Counted from the stretch's first letter, positions 36,751 to 47,187 are shown. The stretch: 64,000 nucleotides of DNA from Paraglaciecola marina (GCF_004360155.1 NZ_SAIS01000018.1:1-64000); one strand, 5' to 3'. Numbers and translations are program-made. Notes: generated from the sequence alone by a model not told the origin.

Positions 36751-37359
36751 ATGAAGCAATTCACTCCAAATAAAAGCCACTTTTTTGCCCACTTATCACG
36801 GATGAAATTGATAAACAGATGGCCATTAATGCGAAACGTAAGAACCGAAAATGTTCAAGAGCATAGCTTACAAGTGGCTATGGTAGCCCATGCATTAGCA
36901 CTGATCCGTAACAAATATTTTGAGGGTAGCCTAGATCCAAATCAAGTAGCTACTATTGCTCTATTTCATGATGTATCAGAGGTGATAACTGGCGACTTAC
37001 CTACCCCAGTAAAGTATTCAAACCCAATTATTCGGGATGAATATAAAAAAATTGAAAAATTAGCTGAGAAAAAACTCATAAACATGGCCCCCGATGAATT
37101 CAGAGAAGACTACGCTCAGTTAATTGACCATCATAACCATAATGATGATGTGGCATTTTTAGTGAAAGCTGCCGATGTTATTTGTGCCTATTTAAAAACC
37201 CTAGAAGAGCTTTCTGCAGGTAATAGAGAATTTGAGTTAGCTAAAAAAAGGCTTGATAAAATGCTTACCGCATACCACTCACCAGAAGTTGATTACTTCA
37301 TGAAAGCTTACATACCCAGCTTTAGTTTAAGTTTAGATGAGATCACTCAAGAAGATTGA
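36751..37359 (+). CDS. yfbR: 5'-deoxynucleotidase YfbR
   Basis: HD-domain phosphohydrolase of 202 residues that removes phosphate from deoxyribonucleoside 5'-monophosphates. Metal-binding motifs are [13 protein letters not shown] and [18 protein letters not shown], with the later D in AADVICAYL. Tightly coupled to alaA. The following gene, after 116 bases, is a dGTPase, so two successive HD enzymes act on deoxynucleotides. Confidence 0.93.
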   Translation: MKQFTPNKSHFFAHLSRMKLINRWPLMRNVRTENVQEHSLQVAMVAHALALIRNKYFEGSLDPNQVATIALFHDVSEVITGDLPTPVKYSNPIIRDEYKKIEKLAEKKLINMAPDEFREDYAQLIDHHNHNDDVAFLVKAADVICAYLKTLEELSAGNREFELAKKRLDKMLTAYHSPEVDYFMKAYIPSFSLSLDEITQED

Positions 37360-37475
37360 TTGCTTACAAAGCTAGTCCTTTAATCGTTGGTTCGGGGTGT
37401 GGGTTTTAAATGCTCCCAATGTTAAGTATTCTCTAAACAACTTATTTTAACAGTATTCTGAAGGTAATAAACTCA

Positions 37476-38798
37476 ATGGATATATGGACAACTCGAAGAC
37501 ACGGCCAAAAAATTCACCGTGATGGTGATCACCGTACCCCTTTTCAACGTGACAAAGCCCGTATTTTACATTCAGCAGCATTTAGAAGGTTACAAGCAAA
37601 AACTCAAGTATTAGGCGCAGGTATGAGTGATTTCTATCGTACACGTTTAACCCACTCTCTAGAGGCATCACAAATAGGTCAAGGGATAGCCGCACAACTA
37701 TTTAGTAAATACCCTGAGTTAACCTCACGCCTAGAATTAAACGATACCCTAATTGAAGCATTGTGTTTAGCCCATGATATTGGCCACCCTCCTTATGGAC
37801 ATGGAGGTGAAGTTGCTCTGCACTATATGATGCGTAACCATGGTGGTTTTGAGGGCAATGGTCAAACATTTAGAATTGTCACTAAATTAGAACCTTATAC
37901 CGCATTACACGGTATGAATTTAAGCAGGCGTACTCTATTAGGATTAGTGAAATACCCTAATTACCTAGACAATTTAACCAACCAACCAGAGATGCATGGC
38001 GCAAACTCACACCGTGAAGTTAAAGCGAGTGAATGGCACCCACCTAAGGGCTTATACCAGTGTGATAGTTCATGGTTTGAATGGTTGATAGCAGTCTTCT
38101 CTGAAGCTGACCAAACGCGTTTCATTGAATATAAAAGTAACAAAAGTAAGCACCATAAGACTCAATTCAAATCATTTGATTGTTCAATCATGGAACTAGC
38201 CGATGATATAGCGTACGGCATACATGATTTAGAAGATGCCATAGTAATGGGTATTGTTAATCAACGGCAGTTTCACGAAGAAGTCGTTATTCCACTACTA
38301 GATATGCAAGATTGCTGGTTGTGTGACAATATTGAAGCTTTAAGCGATAACCTATTTAGTCAGCAACATCACCTACGGAAAAATGCAATTGGCGCTTTGG
38401 TAAACTGTTTTGTTACCCATATAGAAATTACAGAGATATGTCCAGAGTTTGAACATGACCTGTTAAAATACAACGCAGTGTTCCCCGCTGTTTACCAACA
38501 AGCCCTAGCACTCTTTAAGGGCTACGTTTTCAAACGAGTGATACAAAAGCCAGAGATCCAATTAATTGAATATAAAGGCCAGCAAATCGTGATGGAACTG
38601 TTTCAAGCCTTTGCGTCTGATCCTACACGGTTATTACCAGACAACACCCGCCAACGTTGGTTAACGGAAAGTGAAAACAACAATGGTCATAGAGTTATTG
38701 CTGATTATATATCAGGCATGACAGATGGGTTTGCAGCCAAACTCTATAGCAGTTTGTTTTTGCCTGCTTCTAGCGGTGTTAATGACAAAATTGGCTAA
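37476..38798 (+). CDS. dgt: Deoxyguanosine triphosphate triphosphohydrolase-like protein
   Basis: HD-domain dNTP triphosphohydrolase of 440 residues. The HD motif set is visible: [29 protein letters not shown] and the later [16 protein letters not shown]. It would release triphosphate from dGTP. Length is closer to the Shewanella/Vibrio proteins than to E. coli Dgt (505). Proteins of this group from Shewanella have been reported to protect against phages by draining dNTPs, but housekeeping control of dNTP pools is equally possible. The 116-base spacer from yfbR is unremarkable. Confidence 0.87.
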   Translation: MDIWTTRRHGQKIHRDGDHRTPFQRDKARILHSAAFRRLQAKTQVLGAGMSDFYRTRLTHSLEASQIGQGIAAQLFSKYPELTSRLELNDTLIEALCLAHDIGHPPYGHGGEVALHYMMRNHGGFEGNGQTFRIVTKLEPYTALHGMNLSRRTLLGLVKYPNYLDNLTNQPEMHGANSHREVKASEWHPPKGLYQCDSSWFEWLIAVFSEADQTRFIEYKSNKSKHHKTQFKSFDCSIMELADDIAYGIHDLEDAIVMGIVNQRQFHEEVVIPLLDMQDCWLCDNIEALSDNLFSQQHHLRKNAIGALVNCFVTHIEITEICPEFEHDLLKYNAVFPAVYQQALALFKGYVFKRVIQKPEIQLIEYKGQQIVMELFQAFASDPTRLLPDNTRQRWLTESENNNGHRVIADYISGMTDGFAAKLYSSLFLPASSGVNDKIG

Positions 38799-38901
38799 TA
38801 AACCCTATTAAATACACTGTGATAAAAACGTGATGTAATTTTTTTCAAGTTTCACTGTCTTATTATGTAACTCCACTGTTTTTTATTAGGTGAAACTTTT
38901 A

Positions 38902-39906
38902 ATGTTAATTCGTACTCCAAAACTAAGTGAGCTTAAAGAAAATCAGTTAACAGCCCAAAGTGTTTATAGCAATAGGCGGAATATCCTTAAGGGCTTAGGA
39001 TACTTGGGTGCTGGCGCCTTACTAACCGGTAATAAAGCAAATGCTTTTAACTTATTTGGTACTGCAGATAAGAGCCCTTTTAAAACTCGGGATTTGTCCT
39101 TTTCTCAGCTCACCTCTGAAATTGATAAGCAAATATTAACTCCAGACCAAAAAGTCATTAGCCATAATAACTTTTATGAATTTGGTACAGGTAAATCAGA
39201 CCCAGTAGAAGCGTCCCAGAACTTTAAAGTTGACCCTTGGACTTTAAAAATTGACGGCTTAGTAGAAGAGCCAATAACCTTAGGGTACGAGGATCTATAT
39301 AAAGCGTTTGATTTAGAAGAGCGTATTTATCGGCTTCGCTGCGTAGAAGCTTGGTCAATGGTAGTGCCTTGGATAGGCTTTCCTCTGCAAAAACTATTAC
39401 AAAAAGCTAGACCCTTAAGCTCAGCAAAATATGTAGCCTTTGAAACCTTATATGATCCTAAGCAAATGCCTGGTCAAAAAAGTAGATTTTCCGGGGGCGG
39501 GATAGACTACCCCTATGTTGAAGGCCTCAGGTTAGATGAAGCCTCTCATCCGTTAACCTTAATGTCGGTTGGTTTGTATGGAAAAACTTTACCACCACAA
39601 AATGGTGCGCCTATTCGTTTAGTCGTACCTTGGAAATATGGCTTTAAAAGTATCAAGTCAGTGGTGTCTATTCGTCTAACCGACAAAATGCCCCCTACAA
39701 CATGGAACAGACTGGCGCCTTCAGAATATGGCTTCTATGCTAATGTTAACCCTCAAGTTGACCACCCAAGATGGAGTCAAGGTAGCGAAAGGTTAATTAC
39801 CACTGGGAATTTATTCAATCGTAATAGAGTTGCCACAAAAATGTTTAACGGTTATGAAGAAGTCGCGCCACTATATAAAGACATGGATTTAACTAGGTAT
39901 ATCTAA
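38902..39906 (+). CDS. msrP: Periplasmic methionine sulfoxide reductase, catalytic subunit
   Basis: Molybdopterin protein (YedY) that repairs oxidised methionines in the periplasm. A Tat signal with twin arginine ([11 protein letters not shown], arginines about residues 25 and 26) precedes the mature protein. The molybdenum-ligand cysteine is in [15 protein letters not shown]. With the ATG at 38902, preceded by AGGTGA at 8 bases, it has 334 residues, exactly the E. coli length. A GTG at 38890 is open but has no ribosome binding site. msrQ starts at once downstream. Confidence 0.95.
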   Translation: MLIRTPKLSELKENQLTAQSVYSNRRNILKGLGYLGAGALLTGNKANAFNLFGTADKSPFKTRDLSFSQLTSEIDKQILTPDQKVISHNNFYEFGTGKSDPVEASQNFKVDPWTLKIDGLVEEPITLGYEDLYKAFDLEERIYRLRCVEAWSMVVPWIGFPLQKLLQKARPLSSAKYVAFETLYDPKQMPGQKSRFSGGGIDYPYVEGLRLDEASHPLTLMSVGLYGKTLPPQNGAPIRLVVPWKYGFKSIKSVVSIRLTDKMPPTTWNRLAPSEYGFYANVNPQVDHPRWSQGSERLITTGNLFNRNRVATKMFNGYEEVAPLYKDMDLTRYI

Positions 39907-40524
39907 TTGTTTCGATTAAACAAAAATCACATCTTATTGTTAAAAGTGTTTTTACATTGTGCCGCATTTTTACCTCTAGCCCGTTTATATTACTGTGCTT
40001 TTGCAGATAAATTAGGAGCTGATCCTGTACAAGTAATCCTGCATTTTACCGGAATTGGTGCATTCAATTTGTTGCTGTTGTCTTTGCTTGTATCCCCTGT
40101 GGCTAAGAATCTAAGACAAGGACAATTAATAAATATACGCAGGCCATTAGGACTTTATGCCTTTACCTATGCCCTATTCCACTTTTTGAGTTATATCGCT
40201 TTCGATTTACAATTTGAGTGGCAATTACTGATATCAGAGATTTTTAAGCGCCCTTATATATATGTAGGGTTTATAAGTTTATTAATATTGACTGTATTAG
40301 CGCTCACATCCACTAAATCTATTCAGCGTAAACTGGGAAGCACATGGCAAAAAATCCATAACTGGGTCTATCTAGCACTGCTCACAGTTAGTTTGCATTA
40401 TTTTTGGTCGGTTAAATCGGGTCTAATACAGCCAATTATGTATATCTGCTTCGCATTACTACTAACCTTTGTAAGGTATAAAAAATTAACTAAAAACCTT
40501 AAACGCCAAAATCAACGCATATAG
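39907..40524 (+). CDS. msrQ: MsrPQ heme-binding membrane subunit
   Basis: Inner-membrane b-type cytochrome (YedZ) that passes quinol electrons to MsrP. The 205 residues have about six transmembrane helices with the conserved HFTGIGAFNLL and FHFLSYIAFDL segments and the later KIHNWVYLALLTVSLHYFW, which carries heme-ligand histidines. The start is a TTG directly after the msrP stop with AGG upstream. Confidence 0.93.
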   Translation: MFRLNKNHILLLKVFLHCAAFLPLARLYYCAFADKLGADPVQVILHFTGIGAFNLLLLSLLVSPVAKNLRQGQLINIRRPLGLYAFTYALFHFLSYIAFDLQFEWQLLISEIFKRPYIYVGFISLLILTVLALTSTKSIQRKLGSTWQKIHNWVYLALLTVSLHYFWSVKSGLIQPIMYICFALLLTFVRYKKLTKNLKRQNQRI

Positions 40525-40529
40525 ATTAT

Positions 40530-40552
40530 AAAAAAAACACTTGCATGTTTTT
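40530..40552 (+). terminator. Possible terminator of msrPQ
   Basis: A-rich arm AAAAAAACA and T-rich arm TGTTTTTTT around CTTGCA, a hairpin with a T-run just after msrQ. It overlaps the -35 of the SulA-like gene, so it may be only an AT-rich promoter region. Confidence 0.45.
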
Positions 40553-40569
40553 TTATACAGTAATACTGT
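40541..40569 (+). promoter_or_regulatory. Sigma70 promoter of the SulA-like gene
   Basis: TTGCAT (40541-40546), spacer of exactly 17 bases, TACTGT (40564-40569, 4 of 6). Its -10 overlaps the first LexA-like box and the palindrome TATACAGTA-A-TACTGTATA (40554-40572), consistent with SOS repression. Confidence 0.55.
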
Positions 40570-40596
40570 ATATCCAACCACTGTATATATAATCAC
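40566..40596 (+). promoter_or_regulatory. Two LexA-like (SOS) boxes
   Basis: The second site, CTGTATATATAATCAC (40581-40596), matches 13 of 16 bases of the LexA consensus CTGTATATATATACAG. The first, CTGTATATCCAACCAC (40566-40581), matches 11 of 16 and abuts it. Both sit between the promoter -10 and the start codon of the SulA-like gene at 40612, where LexA would block transcription. Confidence 0.6.
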
Positions 40597-40611
40597 TAAA
40601 ATGAGTTTATT

Positions 40612-40992
40612 ATGGCTAGTTTACATGCATTTACACCAATAAAAAAAGTTATCTCTAGGTTACCTGTACCTTCTGATGAGTCACAGATGTTGAATGAAGT
40701 GGATTTTACATCTTCATTCAAATGGACATATCTAATTGCAGACAACATGCAATTTAGTGAAAAACGTCCTTACAGCATTAGGTTGCAGAAGCCAGATAAC
40801 AATACTTTAATTAGTTGGATTGAAAAAATTGTATTAGGTAAAGAGTGCGCCAACCTCTTTATAGAAGAGCTTAACCTAGATGAAGTTACCTACAAACGTA
40901 TCAAGCAGCTTTGTATAGATAACCAAGTAACTTTAGTTAATTTGTATCAGCAGCACAGCAGCCAACATAATGTTATTAAAGGGCCTTGGTAG
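40612..40992 (+). CDS. sulA: SulA-like SOS cell-division inhibitor
   Basis: 126-residue soluble protein with no signal or membrane segment. The stretch WIEKIVLGKECANLFIEEL followed by LDEVTYKRIKQLCIDNQVTLVNLY is like the W-x-E-x-x-L-x-x-G-x-C segment of SulA/ImuA-like proteins, which fold as a RecA-like remnant and, in SulA, bind FtsZ. The LexA-like boxes in its promoter strengthen the assignment. Similarity is weak by eye, so this is a prediction. The gene stands alone between msrPQ and the YchJ-like gene. Confidence 0.65.
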   Translation: MASLHAFTPIKKVISRLPVPSDESQMLNEVDFTSSFKWTYLIADNMQFSEKRPYSIRLQKPDNNTLISWIEKIVLGKECANLFIEELNLDEVTYKRIKQLCIDNQVTLVNLYQQHSSQHNVIKGPW

Positions 40993-41068
40993 AATCTTTA
41001 TAAAAGGTTGAATACTATTGACCGAGCAATAAGTGTTAGCCTAGGCTAGTTGCTTTGTTAATAATGAG

Positions 41069-41560
41069 ATGTATATATTCGTGCCACTAGATAATAAAAG
41101 CTGTTTATGTTTCAGTGAGTTACCTTTTGAAAAATGTTGCCAACCAATTTTAAAGGGGGAGCAAAAAGCAGCTAATGCAAAAATATTAATGAGATCTCGC
41201 TTTACTGCTTACGTGTTAAAAGACTACTCCTATATATTTAACACATACGCAGAAGCACAACGGCTGCAATTATCAGTTAAAGTACTATCGCAAAGTGCAC
41301 AAAGCACCGATTGGTTATCTCTTCAAATTATTAACCATAGAGCCGAGTTAACATCAGCTCAAGTAGAATTTAAAGCATATTACAAGGTCGATAGCTGTTT
41401 TTATGTGATGCATGAATTATCTGAGTTTATTTTAGAAAATAATAGCTGGCGCTATACCACAGGTAAGATGCTCGAAAGCTCTGGTGAAATAAAACCAGAA
41501 CGTAACAGCCAATGTTTATGTGGTAGCGGCAAAAAGTTTAAAAAGTGTTGTGGTAAATAA
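41069..41560 (+). CDS. ychJ: YchJ-family SEC-C motif protein
   Basis: UPF0225/YchJ-type protein of 163 residues. It has a zinc-binding-like CLCFSELPFEKCC segment at the N-terminus, the conserved MRSRFTAYVLKDYSYI block, and a C-terminal SEC-C motif CLCGSGKKFKKCC. Cellular role is unknown; SEC-C motifs bind zinc. Convergent with tatD. Confidence 0.88.
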   Translation: MYIFVPLDNKSCLCFSELPFEKCCQPILKGEQKAANAKILMRSRFTAYVLKDYSYIFNTYAEAQRLQLSVKVLSQSAQSTDWLSLQIINHRAELTSAQVEFKAYYKVDSCFYVMHELSEFILENNSWRYTTGKMLESSGEIKPERNSQCLCGSGKKFKKCCGK

Positions 41561-41573
41561 TCAGTACAAAATC

Positions 41574-41599
41574 AAAAAAGGCTCAATAACAATTGGGCC
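41574..41599 (-). terminator. Terminator of the holB-tatD end of the minus-strand operon
   Basis: On the minus strand, stem GGCCCAAT with ATTGAGCC, loop TGTT, followed by TTTTTT (41599 down to 41574). It lies 33 bases after the tatD stop. Confidence 0.75.
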
Positions 41600-41631
41600 A
41601 ATGTCTATTCTAGTATTTTAAATATCTGGCT

Positions 41632-42405
41632 TTATGTATCTTTTTCAATGGCGAATAAGTCGTAAAAGTTCTGTGTAGTCACTCTAGCCAACTCATCAAC
41701 ACTTATCCCTTTAAGGTTTGCAATAAACTCTCCGACCTCTCTTACAAAGCCTGGCTGATTGGGCTTTCCTCGATAAGGTACAGGCGCTAACCAAGGCGAG
41801 TCAGTTTCAATAAGCAGTTTATCCAAAGGAATTTTTTTAACGACATCCTGTAACTCTTTCGCTGTTTTGAAGGTGACAATTCCCGATATGGAAATATACA
41901 TTCCTAATTCAATAGCAGCTTGGGCCATTTCCCAGTCCTCAGTGAAACAATGTAGTACACCTTTCGTTTCGGGTAACTTATGTTTTTTAAGTAACTCAAT
42001 GGTATCTTGCCGTGCGTCTCTAGTATGTATTATTAATGGCTTCTCCAACTCATTAGCCACCTTGATATGGTCAATAAATGAAGACAATTGAACTTCTTTG
42101 GTTTCGGCACTATAAAAATAGTCTAAACCAGTCTCTCCTATGGCAACCACATTAGTATTGTCAGCCATTGCAAGTAAATCAAGGTAACTACAGGCATCTT
42201 CTTGATACAAGGGGTGTACTCCACAGGATATAGAAACATCATCAAAGCTGGCCACTGTATCTGCCATAGCTGGAAAGTCTTTCACTGATACAGCAACACA
42301 TAGAAAGTGCTCTACCCCACGATTACGGGCAAACTGCAGGGTTTCTGATAATTGTTCGTGGTTTTTATCTAATCTATCTAGATGACAATGGGAGTCTACA
42401 AACAC
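41632..42405 (-). CDS. ycfH: TatD-family metal-dependent deoxyribonuclease
   Basis: Amidohydrolase-superfamily metal hydrolase of 257 residues. Metal ligands are visible: HCHLDRL at residues 6 to 12, GETGLDYFY near residue 90, HTRDA near 127, LHCFT near 152 and ETDSPWLAP near 200. E. coli ycfH is in the same place after holB. It has 25 bases between its start and the holB stop, so it belongs to the same transcript. Confidence 0.92.
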   Translation of the reverse strand: MFVDSHCHLDRLDKNHEQLSETLQFARNRGVEHFLCVAVSVKDFPAMADTVASFDDVSISCGVHPLYQEDACSYLDLLAMADNTNVVAIGETGLDYFYSAETKEVQLSSFIDHIKVANELEKPLIIHTRDARQDTIELLKKHKLPETKGVLHCFTEDWEMAQAAIELGMYISISGIVTFKTAKELQDVVKKIPLDKLLIETDSPWLAPVPYRGKPNQPGFVREVGEFIANLKGISVDELARVTTQNFYDLFAIEKDT

Positions 42406-42430
42406 AAGGTTTACCTATAAAAAATATGAT

Positions 42431-43318
42431 TTAATTTGATTCGAAATTAGCTAAAGCAGCCAGTAGTTCAGCCAACGTGAGTGTTTTGTTTACGCCCGGA
42501 TTTTTAAGCTTCTTTAATGCAGCAATACAAAGCAAGTTAATTCGCCAAAAACCTTCTTTTTGGGTACTAAGATAAGATTGTTTCACCCAAGCTTGTAACC
42601 ACTTTATTACTTTACCTGTATGACTTTGCCAATCCGTAGCGAGTTGTATTGCATTAAGGTTACCCGTCATTACACCCTGTATTCCAGTAATGAAATCTTG
42701 ATAGTTAAAACTTTGCTCTTGTTGTAACTCATCTAACAGGGTTAGTGGCCTTCCTACAAATAACCTAGCAAAGTTTTCATCTATGTCACCTTGATGGTGT
42801 TGTTTAACCCAATCTAAAGTGTTTTCGAGACTTGGTGATGGTAAAACTTGTTTTTCACAGCGGCTTAAAATGGTTGGTAAAATACTTTCAGGCTTTTCAG
42901 TAATAAGTAACAGAAAAGTATTGTCAGTTGGCTCTTCTAAAGTTTTCAATAAAGCATTAGCACTGGACTCAGTCATACTGTCAGCGCGGTAGATGATTAG
43001 TACCTTAGCTCCGGACATTTGGGCAGTACCAGTTAAGTTTTTAATTGCTTCTCTAACTAAGTCAACACCTATTTGTTTTTCTGATTCTATTTTGTATAAA
43101 TCTGGATGAGTTTCTGAAGCATTAAGCTTACAGGATTGACATCGACCACAGGTTTGCTCACCTTGTCTATCTTGGCATAAAAGTAGTTTGGCTAGTGTTA
43201 ATGCAAAAATATCTTTTCCAATGCCATCTGCACCTTGCAGTAACAAAGCATGATGCAGTTTATTAGCAGAAATCCTTGAGCTTAACTGTGAAAATGTAGG
43301 CTGCAACCAAGGATACAT
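42431..43318 (-). CDS. holB: DNA polymerase III subunit delta'
   Basis: Clamp-loader subunit of 295 residues. The P-loop-like segment GADGIGKDIFAL lies near residue 30, and the zinc cysteines CGRCQSC follow; the SANALLKTLEEP sensor-like block is conserved. Delta' does not hydrolyse ATP, and the altered P-loop fits. The start abuts the tmk stop. Confidence 0.94.
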   Translation of the reverse strand: MYPWLQPTFSQLSSRISANKLHHALLLQGADGIGKDIFALTLAKLLLCQDRQGEQTCGRCQSCKLNASETHPDLYKIESEKQIGVDLVREAIKNLTGTAQMSGAKVLIIYRADSMTESSANALLKTLEEPTDNTFLLLITEKPESILPTILSRCEKQVLPSPSLENTLDWVKQHHQGDIDENFARLFVGRPLTLLDELQQEQSFNYQDFITGIQGVMTGNLNAIQLATDWQSHTGKVIKWLQAWVKQSYLSTQKEGFWRINLLCIAALKKLKNPGVNKTLTLAELLAALANFESN

Positions 43319-43948
43319 CTAATTCTCCAAAAACCGAGATACAGCTTGTTTTATGTCTTGATGTACACCTTCAATACTTTGCATAGTATTAATGACTACA
43401 CAATTTTCATCTTGTTGGGCAATGACTAAATAACGGTCTCTAGTTCTTTCAAAAAAACTAAGGTCTTCTTGCTCTATTCGATCTAAATCACCACGCCCTC
43501 TCGCTCTATTAAGGCCTTCTTGTGGTTCTACATCTAAATACAAGGTGAAATCAGGCTTAAAATCTTTCAAGGTAATATTACGAAGCGACTCAATCATATC
43601 TAGATCTATTTGACGGCCTCCCCCTTGATAAGCTTGAGATGACATATCATGCCTGTCTCCTAACACCCAATTACCCTTAGCTAAGTTAGGTAAAATTACA
43701 TTCTGGACCAATTGAGCCCGTGCAGCGTACATTAACAAAAGCTCAGCTTCTATCGTGACCTTTTCAGAAGGCCAATCACCTTTAACACATTCTCTTATAG
43801 CTTCGGCCATAGGGGTTCCACCTGGCTCTCTAGTATTAACTAGAGCATGGCCTGCTAGTTTTATTTGCTCAGACACTATATCAACGGCAGTGCTTTTCCC
43901 TGCCCCTTCTAAGCCTTCAATTACTATAAATTTACCCGATGTTTGCAA
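43319..43948 (-). CDS. tmk: Thymidylate kinase
   Basis: dTMP kinase of 209 residues. It shows the P-loop [11 protein letters not shown], the DR(H) motif [16 protein letters not shown], and the LID-region arginines [12 protein letters not shown], typical of Gram-negative Tmk type II. It is immediately upstream (in reading order) of holB with no gap. Confidence 0.97.
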   Translation of the reverse strand: MQTSGKFIVIEGLEGAGKSTAVDIVSEQIKLAGHALVNTREPGGTPMAEAIRECVKGDWPSEKVTIEAELLLMYAARAQLVQNVILPNLAKGNWVLGDRHDMSSQAYQGGGRQIDLDMIESLRNITLKDFKPDFTLYLDVEPQEGLNRARGRGDLDRIEQEDLSFFERTRDRYLVIAQQDENCVVINTMQSIEGVHQDIKQAVSRFLEN

Positions 43949-43961
43949 TTCTAACTCAACC

Positions 43962-44960
43962 TTATTTTTTTAATTGATAGGTGCGTACGGCAGCATTATG
44001 TTGTTCTAATGTTTCTGAAAACTGATGACTACCGTCACCTTTTGAAACAAAATACAACTCTTGTGTAGCAATAGGGTGAAATGCTGCATCGATGGCTAAT
44101 TTACTTGGCATGGCAATTGGAGTTGGCGGCAAGCCTTTAATTACATAGGTATTGTAAGGTGTTGGGGTTCTTAAGTCTTTACGTCTGATATTGCCATCAA
44201 ATTTATCGCCCATGCCATATATAACCGTTGGGTCAGTTTGCAAGCGCATATTCAAGTTCAAACGATTGACAAATACTCCAGCTATTCTAGGTCGCTCTTC
44301 TGCCACACCCGTCTCTTTTTCAATAATAGATGCCATGATTAAGCCTTCATAGGCTGACTCATAAGGCAAATCAAAGGCTCTGTTGTCCCAAGCGTTACTT
44401 AAGTAGTTTTGCATACTATTTTTAGCTCTTAATACTAAATCATATGCATTGGTTTGATCTACAAAGTGGTAAGTATCTGGCAATAACCAGCCTTGCAAAG
44501 AACCACCGGTCATATCTTTAGAAAGTCTATTAACTTTTTCGTGAAAATCACTGTCGACTTTCAGATTTGGATGACTTTCTAAGGTGGCAAGCCAATCTCT
44601 CAATCGCAGGCCTTCAACTAAACTCACTGAAAATTGCACTTCTTTGCCACTTACTAATAAATCTAGTAAATCTAACCCAGTCATTGAAGGTGTCAGTAAA
44701 TAGGTACCTACTTTAACGTTACCTAACTCTGGACTAATTTTAATATTGATTTTTAACCCTAGATTTTCATCAAGAATACCTACACTCTTAAGTCTATTTA
44801 AAATACCTTTAGCGGATTGACCTGAATCAACGCGGAAAAACGTAGCAGAATCTAAATTCAATGGCTGCTTTATTTGCTCATTAAAATAATAAAATAACAC
44901 CCCAATAGTAGCTATCAATAAAAACAACAAAGTAAGCAAAATCTTGAATAATTTAGCCAT
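43962..44960 (-). CDS. mltG: Endolytic murein transglycosylase
   Basis: Cleaves nascent glycan strands to set chain length. The 332-residue protein has an N-terminal membrane anchor (about residues 7 to 27), then a periplasmic LysM-like subdomain and the YceG/MltG catalytic domain, whose key glutamate lies in [19 protein letters not shown] and [16 protein letters not shown] are conserved. It overlaps neither neighbour but is 13 bases from tmk and abuts pabC. Confidence 0.95.
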   Translation of the reverse strand: MAKLFKILLTLLFLLIATIGVLFYYFNEQIKQPLNLDSATFFRVDSGQSAKGILNRLKSVGILDENLGLKINIKISPELGNVKVGTYLLTPSMTGLDLLDLLVSGKEVQFSVSLVEGLRLRDWLATLESHPNLKVDSDFHEKVNRLSKDMTGGSLQGWLLPDTYHFVDQTNAYDLVLRAKNSMQNYLSNAWDNRAFDLPYESAYEGLIMASIIEKETGVAEERPRIAGVFVNRLNLNMRLQTDPTVIYGMGDKFDGNIRRKDLRTPTPYNTYVIKGLPPTPIAMPSKLAIDAAFHPIATQELYFVSKGDGSHQFSETLEQHNAAVRTYQLKK

Positions 44961-45791
44961 CTAAATCTCCAACATGTTTTTAAGCATGGACTGCACTTTA
45001 TATACAGGTTCAATTAGAAATTTGATGACTTTAAAGGTTTCTGGGTCAATCAAATTTTTTACGGGTACTACGCCCATTAGAGAGTTGCATACAAACACGG
45101 CTTGAGCCTCAAATAAGGCCTCTACAGGCTCACGAGTTACTATAATTTTATGGCCTGCCTTTTCCATCGTTTCAACTATCCGGTTACGCATTACCCCTGC
45201 AACCCCTGATTCACTTAGGTTTGCAGTAAACCACTTATCATTACCAAACCAAAATAAATTACCGACAGACGTCTCAATAATTTCATTTTCTGTGTCGCAA
45301 ACAATCACATCGTCATATTCAGTAGTAGCTAAAGCTTGCTTAATGAGTACTTGTTCTAGTCGATTTAAATGTTTAATTCCAGCTAGTAAGGGCTGACGGG
45401 CCAACTTTATAGGACTAACGCTGACACTTATGCCATCCGTTTGCCAAGCTTTGTAATGTTGTGGAATGGAGTGATGGGTAATAATAAAATTAGGGTGATT
45501 TGCACCAACTGGACTATAGCCTCTACCACCACTACCTCGAGTTATCATAATTTTAACGACACACGATTCATTATTTGGCAGAGAATCAAAAACACTTTTA
45601 CTGAGCTGTTCCCAGTTAGTGAAAGGGATAGATAAACGCTCACAGGCGTCTTTCAATCTTTGGATATGCAAATCAAATAACTCAAGAGAAGCATTTTGAT
45701 AAGCAATTGTTGTAAAGCAACCATCACCGTATTGAATACTACGATCAGTTAGAGGAATTTGTGATTGTTGCTGCCCATTAACTATCATCAA
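44961..45791 (-). CDS. pabC: Aminodeoxychorismate lyase
   Basis: PLP-dependent class IV aminotransferase-fold enzyme of 276 residues that makes 4-aminobenzoate for folate synthesis. The conserved DRSIQYGDGCFTT, the lysine in GIKHLNRLEQVL, and the EN-EIIETSVGN(L)FW block are present. It is the first gene after the hairpin at 45851-45886, and the start of the pabC-mltG-tmk-holB-tatD segment. Confidence 0.94.
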   Translation of the reverse strand: MMIVNGQQQSQIPLTDRSIQYGDGCFTTIAYQNASLELFDLHIQRLKDACERLSIPFTNWEQLSKSVFDSLPNNESCVVKIMITRGSGGRGYSPVGANHPNFIITHHSIPQHYKAWQTDGISVSVSPIKLARQPLLAGIKHLNRLEQVLIKQALATTEYDDVIVCDTENEIIETSVGNLFWFGNDKWFTANLSESGVAGVMRNRIVETMEKAGHKIIVTREPVEALFEAQAVFVCNSLMGVVPVKNLIDPETFKVIKFLIEPVYKVQSMLKNMLEI

Positions 45792-45850
45792 ATTGAAGTA
45801 ACCCTAGAAACTTTAAAACTATAATAATACGCTAATATAAAAATGTATGT

Positions 45851-45886
45851 TTGATAGAAGTGGAAGTTTAATGCCACTTCTATCAA
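45851..45886 (-). terminator. Perfect 13-bp hairpin between fabF and pabC
   Basis: Arms TTGATAGAAGTGG (45851-45863) and CCACTTCTATCAA (45874-45886) pair perfectly around a 10-base loop. On the minus strand a weak T-rich tract follows. It is a likely fabF terminator or partial attenuator that reduces read-through into pabC. Confidence 0.65.
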
Positions 45887-45898
45887 GTTTACGGGCGG

Positions 45899-47143
45899 CT
45901 AGTTTGAAAACTTTTTAAACAGTAAAGAGCCGTTGGTTCCACCAAAACCAAAAGAGTTACATAAGGCATAATCCATTTCTTTAGGTTTGGCTTTATTTGC
46001 AACAAAATCTAAATCACACCCTTCACCAGGGTTGTCTAAATTAGTAGTTGGCGGTGCTATTTGGTCTCGCAAGGCTAATATTGTAAATATTGCTTCAACA
46101 GCTCCAGCTGCGCCTAGTAGATGACCCGTCATAGATTTGGTTGAACTCACCATTAAATTTTTTGCATCTTTAGAAAATACTGATTTAATTGCAGCCACTT
46201 CTGCTACATCTCCAGCAGGCGTAGAAGTACCGTGAGCATTGATATACCCGACTGCAGAGGCGTCGATCTTTGCGTCATTAATGGCACTTACCATTGCGGC
46301 GGCAGCCCCTTCACCATCTGCTGGAGGTGACGTCATATGATAAGCATCACCACTCATACCAAACCCTACTAACTCAGCATAAATAGTTGCTCCCCGAGCA
46401 ATGGCCATATCATAATCTTCAAGAACAATGACACCTGCGCCTTCACCCATAACAAAACCGTCTCGATCTTTATCCCAAGGACGGCTAGCTTTATCTGGTG
46501 AATCATTACGTGTTGATAATGCTCGAGCTGCAGCAAAACCACCAATACCAAGAGGGCAAATAGTAGATTCTGCGCCGCCAGCTATCATGACGTCAGCATC
46601 TCCGTATGCAATGGTTCGCGCTGCAATTCCGATATTGTGTACGCCCGTAGTACAAGCGGTAACAACATTCAGATTAGGTCCTTTCAGCCCCTCAAATATT
46701 GAGAAAAATCCTGAAATCATATTGGTAATAGTTGAAGGTACAAAGAATGGTGAAATCTTTCTTGGCCCAGACTCAAGCATGCGACTGTGATTATCTTCAA
46801 TCAAGCCTAAACCACCTATACCAGAGCCAATTGCGACCCCAATTCGAGAGGCATTCTCTGGCGTAACTTTAAGTCCCGAACTTTTTAATGCTTGCTGGCC
46901 TGCGGCAATACCAAATTGGATAAACTTATCCATCTTCTTACATTCCTTTTTAGGAATATATTGCTCAACATCAAAACCTTTTACTTCACCAGCAAATTGA
47001 GTTGTAAAAGCTGAACTATCAAAAGAGGTAATTGGAGCAATGCCGCTTTTTCCTGCTAGGATATTTTTCCAAGAAGAATCAACATCATTACCAACAGGGG
47101 AAAGCATGCCAAGTCCAGTCACTACAACGCGACGTTTAGACAC
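45899..47143 (-). CDS. fabF: 3-oxoacyl-ACP synthase II
   Basis: Elongating beta-ketoacyl-ACP synthase of 414 residues. The active-site cysteine is in TACTTGVHN, with histidines in [11 protein letters not shown] and [11 protein letters not shown], the Cys-His-His triad of KAS II. It is 80 bases downstream of acpP, with an intervening terminator hairpin, as in E. coli. Confidence 0.97.
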   Translation of the reverse strand: MSKRRVVVTGLGMLSPVGNDVDSSWKNILAGKSGIAPITSFDSSAFTTQFAGEVKGFDVEQYIPKKECKKMDKFIQFGIAAGQQALKSSGLKVTPENASRIGVAIGSGIGGLGLIEDNHSRMLESGPRKISPFFVPSTITNMISGFFSIFEGLKGPNLNVVTACTTGVHNIGIAARTIAYGDADVMIAGGAESTICPLGIGGFAAARALSTRNDSPDKASRPWDKDRDGFVMGEGAGVIVLEDYDMAIARGATIYAELVGFGMSGDAYHMTSPPADGEGAAAAMVSAINDAKIDASAVGYINAHGTSTPAGDVAEVAAIKSVFSKDAKNLMVSSTKSMTGHLLGAAGAVEAIFTILALRDQIAPPTTNLDNPGEGCDLDFVANKAKPKEMDYALCNSFGFGGTNGSLLFKKFSN

Positions 47144-47187
47144 TATGGCCTCCGACTATAAACATGAAATTAAAATTTGAAAAAAGA

